Origin: an uncultured Christensenella sp.
Lineage (GTDB): Bacteria > Bacillota > Clostridia > Christensenellales > UBA3700
NCBI GenBank assembly: GCA_910578245.1
Contig: CAJTPC010000022.1
Coordinates: 1-17,574 of the forward strand
DNA: 17,574 bases
Direction: 5' to 3'
Shown here: in pieces, positions 14,313 through 17,574 of the stretch
Numbering within the stretch: the stretch's first letter is position 1
How the letters are laid out: each line of letters begins with the position of its first letter
Notes under the pieces: generated by a model
Seen by the model: only the letters and a program-made list of their open reading frames with translations
Database searches by the model: none
What the model was told of the DNA's origin: nothing
Translations under genes and position numbers: made by a program

Positions 14313-15971
14313 ATGAAGTTAAACGGTTCACAAATCTTAATAGAGTCATTATTAGAGCAGGGAGTTGATACCATTTTTGGTTATCCGGGCGGTTCGGTTC
14401 TTAATATATACGACGCTTTGTATTCCTATCAGGACAAGCTCAAGCACGTTCTTACCGCTCACGAGCAAGGCGCGTCGCACGCAGCTGACGGCTACGCAAG
14501 AGCTACGGGCAAAGTCGGCGTAGTTCTCGCTACTTCAGGTCCGGGAGCAACCAATCTCATCACGGGAATTGCCACTGCGTTTATGGACAGTGTGCCAATG
14601 GTTGCTATTACGGGCAACGTAGGCACTTCGCTCATTGGTCTTGACTCATTCCAAGAAGTGTATATTGCGGGCATAACTATGCCTATTACAAAACATAATT
14701 TTGTTGTACGCAACGTTGAAGAACTTCACGACGTAATGAGAGAGGCTTTTAGAATCGCGCAAAGCGGAAGACCTGGTCCGGTACTCGTAGATATTCCCAA
14801 GGACGTCACGTCCAACGTATGCGAATTCAAGCCTATGCCTAAAATTGAAGCAGACGAATACGTCAAGGCCGACAAGAGCGTAATTGAAGAAACAGCAAAA
14901 CTTATCAACAACGCAAAAAGACCTGCGATACTTTTCGGCGGCGGCGTACTCATATCTCAAGGCGAAAAAGAACTTTTAGAACTTATGCAGAAGGCGCAGA
15001 TACCTGCTACTCATACGCTTATGGCGGCAGGTGTACTGGGTTGGGGAGAAAAACTCAATCTTGGACTTATTGGTATGCACGGCTCTATGTCGGCAGGCAG
15101 AACTATTGCGGGAAGCGATCTGGTAATTGCTATCGGCACGAGATTTTCCGACAGAGTTGCTACGGCTAAGGAGAAGTTTATTCGTGAAGCAAAGGTTATA
15201 CATATAGATATTGACGCGGCTGAAATCAACAAAAACGTTTCAAGCGATTTGAGCGTAATCGGCGATGTAAAAGAAGTATTGACGCAGTTGCTGCCTCTTG
15301 TCAAAAAAGCAAAGCACGATGAGTGGCTTGCGCAAATTGCCGAGTGGAAAAAATACGATTATCATCCTAAGGACAAGGAAGGCGTGTTAAGACCGCATCA
15401 GATCATACAGGCAATATCCGATGAGATAGGCGAGGACGGAATTATCGTCACAGACGTAGGTCAGCACCAAATGTGGGCGGCTCAATATTCAAAGCGCACC
15501 AAGTGCAGAAGTTTCCTCACGTCGGGCGGACTTGGCACAATGGGTTACGGTTACGGCGCGTCGATAGGAGCTCAGACGGCATTCCCAAGCAGAAAGGTTG
15601 CGCACGTAACAGGCGACGGTTCTTTCCATATGAATCTTAACGAGTTATGTACCAGCGTAAGTTACGGTTTGCCAATCGTCAGCATAGTTATCAACAACAA
15701 CGTTCTGGGTATGGTTCGTCAATGGCAGACGCAATTCTACGGCAAGAGATATTCCCAAACCACGCTTGACAGAGCTACCGACTACGTCAAACTCGCCGAG
15801 GCTTTTGGCGGAAACGGATATAGAGCCACTACGCTTGAGGAGTTCAAAATTGCTTTGAGCCAAGCGTACAAGTCGGGCAAGCCCTGCATAATCGAAGCCG
15901 TTATTGACAGGGATGAAAAGGTATTGCCAATGATACCGGCAGGACAAAGCATAGACGAAATAATAATGTAA
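14313..15971 (+). CDS. ilvB: Acetolactate synthase large (catalytic) subunit
   Basis: A 552-residue ThDP- and FAD-dependent acetohydroxyacid synthase, first common step of valine, leucine and isoleucine synthesis. Catalytic Glu51 is in TAHEQGASHAADGYARATG. The FAD region shows SGRPGPVLVDIPKDV (151-165) and IAIGTRFSDRV (272-282). The ThDP motif runs from GDGSFHMN (434-441) to NNN (461-463). GMVRQWQ (466-472) marks the biosynthetic type rather than catabolic acetolactate synthase. GGAG (14304-14307) selects ATG 14313; a GTG at 14307 overlaps that site. No ilvN follows; ilvC is next, 61 bases on. The usual P in the GxVP loop is Gly104. Confidence 0.95.
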   Translation: MKLNGSQILIESLLEQGVDTIFGYPGGSVLNIYDALYSYQDKLKHVLTAHEQGASHAADGYARATGKVGVVLATSGPGATNLITGIATAFMDSVPMVAITGNVGTSLIGLDSFQEVYIAGITMPITKHNFVVRNVEELHDVMREAFRIAQSGRPGPVLVDIPKDVTSNVCEFKPMPKIEADEYVKADKSVIEETAKLINNAKRPAILFGGGVLISQGEKELLELMQKAQIPATHTLMAAGVLGWGEKLNLGLIGMHGSMSAGRTIAGSDLVIAIGTRFSDRVATAKEKFIREAKVIHIDIDAAEINKNVSSDLSVIGDVKEVLTQLLPLVKKAKHDEWLAQIAEWKKYDYHPKDKEGVLRPHQIIQAISDEIGEDGIIVTDVGQHQMWAAQYSKRTKCRSFLTSGGLGTMGYGYGASIGAQTAFPSRKVAHVTGDGSFHMNLNELCTSVSYGLPIVSIVINNNVLGMVRQWQTQFYGKRYSQTTLDRATDYVKLAEAFGGNGYRATTLEEFKIALSQAYKSGKPCIIEAVIDRDEKVLPMIPAGQSIDEIIM

Positions 15972-16032
15972 TCAATGTTTAGCAAATACTAAGCACTAGA
16001 ATATAAATTTTATATTTTTGGAGGATACAAAA

Positions 16033-17028
16033 ATGATTAAGAAGTATTATGATACTGATTGCGATTTGAAGCTTTTTGACGGAAAGACCGTAGCAGTTAT
16101 CGGTTTTGGCTCACAAGGCCACGCGCATGCAATGAACCTTGCAGACAGCGGTGTAAACGTAGTCGTAGGTCTTAGAGAAGGCTCAAGACACACCGAGAAA
16201 GCCCTCAAGGCAGGACTTAAAGTTATGTCTGTTAAAGATGCCGCTAAGGCAGGCGATTTTGTAATGATGCTCGTTCCTGACGAAACTTGCGCAGATATAT
16301 ATGAGGCAGAAGTAAAGCCGTTTATGAAAGCAGGCAAGGTATTGATGTTTGCTCACGGTCTTAATATTCACTTCAAACTTATTAAGCCGTCTAAAGACAT
16401 TGACGTTATCATGGTTGCTCCTAAGGGACCGGGTCACACTGTTAGAAGCCAATACGAAGAGGGCAAGGGCGTTCCTTCTCTTATCGCAGTATATCAAGAC
16501 GCTTCCGGCAAGGCTAAGGACTACGCTTTGGCATACGCAAGCGGAATCGGCGCAGGCAGAGCAGGTATTTTGGAAACAACTTTTAGAGAAGAAACCGAAA
16601 CCGATTTGTTCGGCGAGCAAGCAGTTCTTTGCGGTGGCGTAACGGAATTGATGAAAGCTGGTTTCGACACGTTGGTAGAAGCAGGTTATGCTCCTGAAAT
16701 GGCATACTTCGAGTGTATACACGAAATGAAGCTCATTGTTGACCTTATCAACAAGGGCGGATTTGAAATGATGAGATATTCCATATCCAATACGGCTGAG
16801 TACGGCGACTACCGCACCGGCAGAAGACTTATCACTGAAGATACGAGAAAGGAAATGAAGAAAGTTTTGCGTGAAATCCAAGACGGTACGTTCTGTTCCG
16901 AGTGGATGACGGAAAACAAGAGCGGAAAGTGCGCTCACTTCCTTGCGACCCGTCAATTGGAACTCGAACATCCGCTTGAGAAAGTCGGCAAAGAACTCCG
17001 TACAATGATGAGCTGGTTGAAGAAGTAG
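16033..17028 (+). CDS. ilvC: Ketol-acid reductoisomerase, class I
   Basis: A 331-residue enzyme that rearranges and reduces acetolactate or acetohydroxybutyrate to the dihydroxy acids. The N-terminal Rossmann domain has GFGSQGHAHAMNL (24-36) and the cofactor loop LREGSRH (47-53). His108 is in FAHGLNIHF, and the metal ligands Asp191 and Glu195 are in ETDLFGEQ; further acidic residues follow in YFECIHEMKLI, and SISNTAEYGD closes the site. Length is that of short class I enzymes. GGAGG (16020-16024) sets ATG 16033; a TTG at 16018 overlaps the ribosome site. It lies in an operon-like order ilvB-ilvC-ilvD, although a long fold-back element separates it from ilvD. Confidence 0.97.
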   Translation: MIKKYYDTDCDLKLFDGKTVAVIGFGSQGHAHAMNLADSGVNVVVGLREGSRHTEKALKAGLKVMSVKDAAKAGDFVMMLVPDETCADIYEAEVKPFMKAGKVLMFAHGLNIHFKLIKPSKDIDVIMVAPKGPGHTVRSQYEEGKGVPSLIAVYQDASGKAKDYALAYASGIGAGRAGILETTFREETETDLFGEQAVLCGGVTELMKAGFDTLVEAGYAPEMAYFECIHEMKLIVDLINKGGFEMMRYSISNTAEYGDYRTGRRLITEDTRKEMKKVLREIQDGTFCSEWMTENKSGKCAHFLATRQLELEHPLEKVGKELRTMMSWLKK

Positions 17029-17040
17029 GTTATATTGTTC

Positions 17041-17192
17041 GTATATAAGGTAGGTGTCGCAATTTTGCACGGCAGTAATTCCTCCCTTACTTCTTCGAAC
17101 TCATTTGACGTACATAAAGTACGACTGCATTCATTCTCATCGTCAGGAAGAAATTTCTGCTCGTGAAATTCTTGCGCCACTCCCTTATATCC
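17041..17192. repeat. Long imperfect palindrome LP2 after ilvC
   Basis: A 152-bp fold-back element starting 12 bases after the ilvC stop. The outer arms pair well: ATATAAGG (17043-17050) with CCTTATAT (17183-17190), TCGCAA with TTGCGC, then GCAG/CTGC and AATT/AATT, over about 45 bases. The inner arms pair poorly. The apex is CGTAC (17109-17113), loop ATAAA, GTACG (17119-17123), exactly at the centre. Same apex and design as LP1, different arms. No coding potential. Confidence 0.8.
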
Positions 17193-17273
17193 GAACGAGG
17201 AGTGTAGGAATAGAGGAGCGTTGCGGTTGTCCGCTTATCTGTTCGCCTCAAAGCGAGGTTAGGTGCGTTCTAT

Positions 17274-17315
17274 GTCATTTCGACTGGAGCGTAGCGGAAT
17301 GGAGAAATCTCAACC
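17274..17315 (+). repeat. Dispersed palindromic repeat, copy 9
   Basis: GTCATTTCGACTGGAGCG...GGAGAAATCTCAACC with the ATTTC/GAAAT stem, 81 bases after LP2. This repeats the LP-then-short-repeat order seen at 4326-4508. Confidence 0.85.
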
Positions 17316-17365
17316 GTATTTACCATATATATAGTATTTAAGTATTATATATAAATAATAATCAA

Positions 17366-17371
17366 TATAAT
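17366..17371 (+). promoter_or_regulatory. Possible -10 box for ilvD
   Basis: A perfect TATAAT in an AT-rich stretch. No TTGACA-like box is seen 16-18 bases upstream, so this is weak evidence in a region where such hexamers arise by chance. Confidence 0.3.
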
Positions 17372-17384
17372 AGAAATTTGGTTG

Positions 17385-17415
17385 AATAAGTCGTTTATTT
17401 AATAAATGGCTTATT
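17385..17415 (+). other. Hairpin in the ilvD leader
   Basis: A 14-bp stem, 17385-17398 with 17402-17415 (AATAAGTCGTTTAT and ATAAATGGCTTATT). All positions pair in RNA, two as G-U wobbles. The loop is three bases. Confidence 0.5.
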
Positions 17416-17456
17416 TGACTACAAAAACCTAACGTCTTAAATAAAAATCAATTAAA

Positions 17457-17481
17457 GCAAATGCGCATTTTGCGCGTTTGC
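17457..17481 (+). other. Hairpin just upstream of the ilvD ribosome site
   Basis: GCAAATGCGC (17457-17466) pairs with GCGCGTTTGC (17472-17481) over 10 bp with one G-U wobble and a five-base loop. It ends three bases before the AGAGGAA ribosome site, so it could tune access to the start or protect the 5' end. No T run follows. Confidence 0.6.
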
Positions 17482-17493
17482 AAAGAGGAAAAT

Positions 17494-17574
17494 ATGAAAC
17501 TTAGAAGTGAATATTTGACAAAGGGAGTCGAAACGGCTCCGCAAAGGTCGCTCCTATATGCGTGCGGTTACACC
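17494..17574 (+). CDS. ilvD: Dihydroxy-acid dehydratase, N-terminus only (IlvD)
   Basis: Partial gene, 27 codons, running off the window end. The start MKLRSEYLTKGVETAPQRSL is followed by a LYACGYT-like stretch and matches the conserved IlvD N-terminus (LRSD...KG.E.APHRSLL.A.G). IlvD is the iron-sulfur dehydratase that acts directly after IlvC in branched-chain amino acid synthesis, which fits its position. AGAGGAA (17484-17490) lies three to four bases before the ATG. The catalytic and cluster residues lie outside the window, so the call rests on the N-terminus and context. Confidence 0.87.
   Translation, partial: MKLRSEYLTKGVETAPQRSLLYACGYT

Larger units (their letters stand above)
17029..17493. 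other. 465-bp ilvC-ilvD intergenic region
   Basis: Contains, in order, the long palindrome LP2, about 80 bases without recognisable content (17193-17273), repeat copy 9, an AT-rich stretch with a TATAAT at 17366-17371, and two hairpins before ilvD. No reading frame in it looks like a real protein; one open frame simply translates LP2 and the repeat. Confidence 0.7.

Noticed and set aside
16183..17070. Long antisense open frame (295 codons) opposite ilvC
   Set aside because: Opposite a fully conserved gene, Cys- and Phe-rich, no recognisable domain; a shadow of coding sequence.
17054..17341. Small open frame of 95 codons after ilvC
   Set aside because: It translates LP2 and the short repeat (ending CHFDWSVAEWRNLN-like), a typical false peptide made by such repeats.

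Overview
All 18 coding regions lie on the + strand and are core biosynthetic or housekeeping genes. The set suggests an anaerobic Bacillota of the Clostridia type, probably an uncultured gut lineage. The evidence is: LL-diaminopimelate aminotransferase (DapL), a two-gene NfnAB electron-bifurcating transhydrogenase, short-form HisG with a separate HisZ, an obg-yhbY pair, strong purine-rich Shine-Dalgarno sites, heavy use of AGA for Arg, and moderately low GC. The lineage is an inference; the gene identities are much firmer.

Layout. (1) 65-4331: dapL, nth (endonuclease III), nfnA-nfnB. (2) 4535-6094: obg-yhbY, closed by a clear Rho-independent terminator at 6118-6176. (3) 6228-12990: a histidine operon hisZ-hisG-hisD-hisB-hisH-hisA-hisF-hisIE. 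It covers every step of histidine synthesis except the aminotransferase (hisC) and histidinol-phosphate phosphatase, which must be elsewhere. (4) 13067-14038: a DRE-TIM aldolase-like protein of unknown substrate, with its own promoter and a terminator. (5) 14313-17574: branched-chain amino acid genes ilvB, ilvC and the first 27 codons of ilvD, cut by the window edge; no ilvN is present in the window.

The unusual material is between genes. A short dispersed repeat of about 32-52 bp (GTCATTTCGA...GGAGAAATCTCAA or GTCATTCTGAG...GAAGAATCTCAA) occurs in eight clear copies plus one decayed copy, always intergenic and always in the same orientation as the genes. Its terminal stem is kept in every clear copy, including a paired change ATTTC/GAAAT to ATTCT/AGAAT. 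Two much longer imperfect palindromes (4326-4448 and 17041-17192) have different arms but the same apex, CGTAC-N5-GTACG. Each sits at the 3' end of a gene (nfnB, ilvC), and each is followed by a copy of the short repeat. A perfect 18-bp inverted repeat straddles the hisH stop codon. These fold-back elements are the best candidates for something undescribed here. I see no defence system, prophage, transposase, CRISPR array, tRNA or rRNA.
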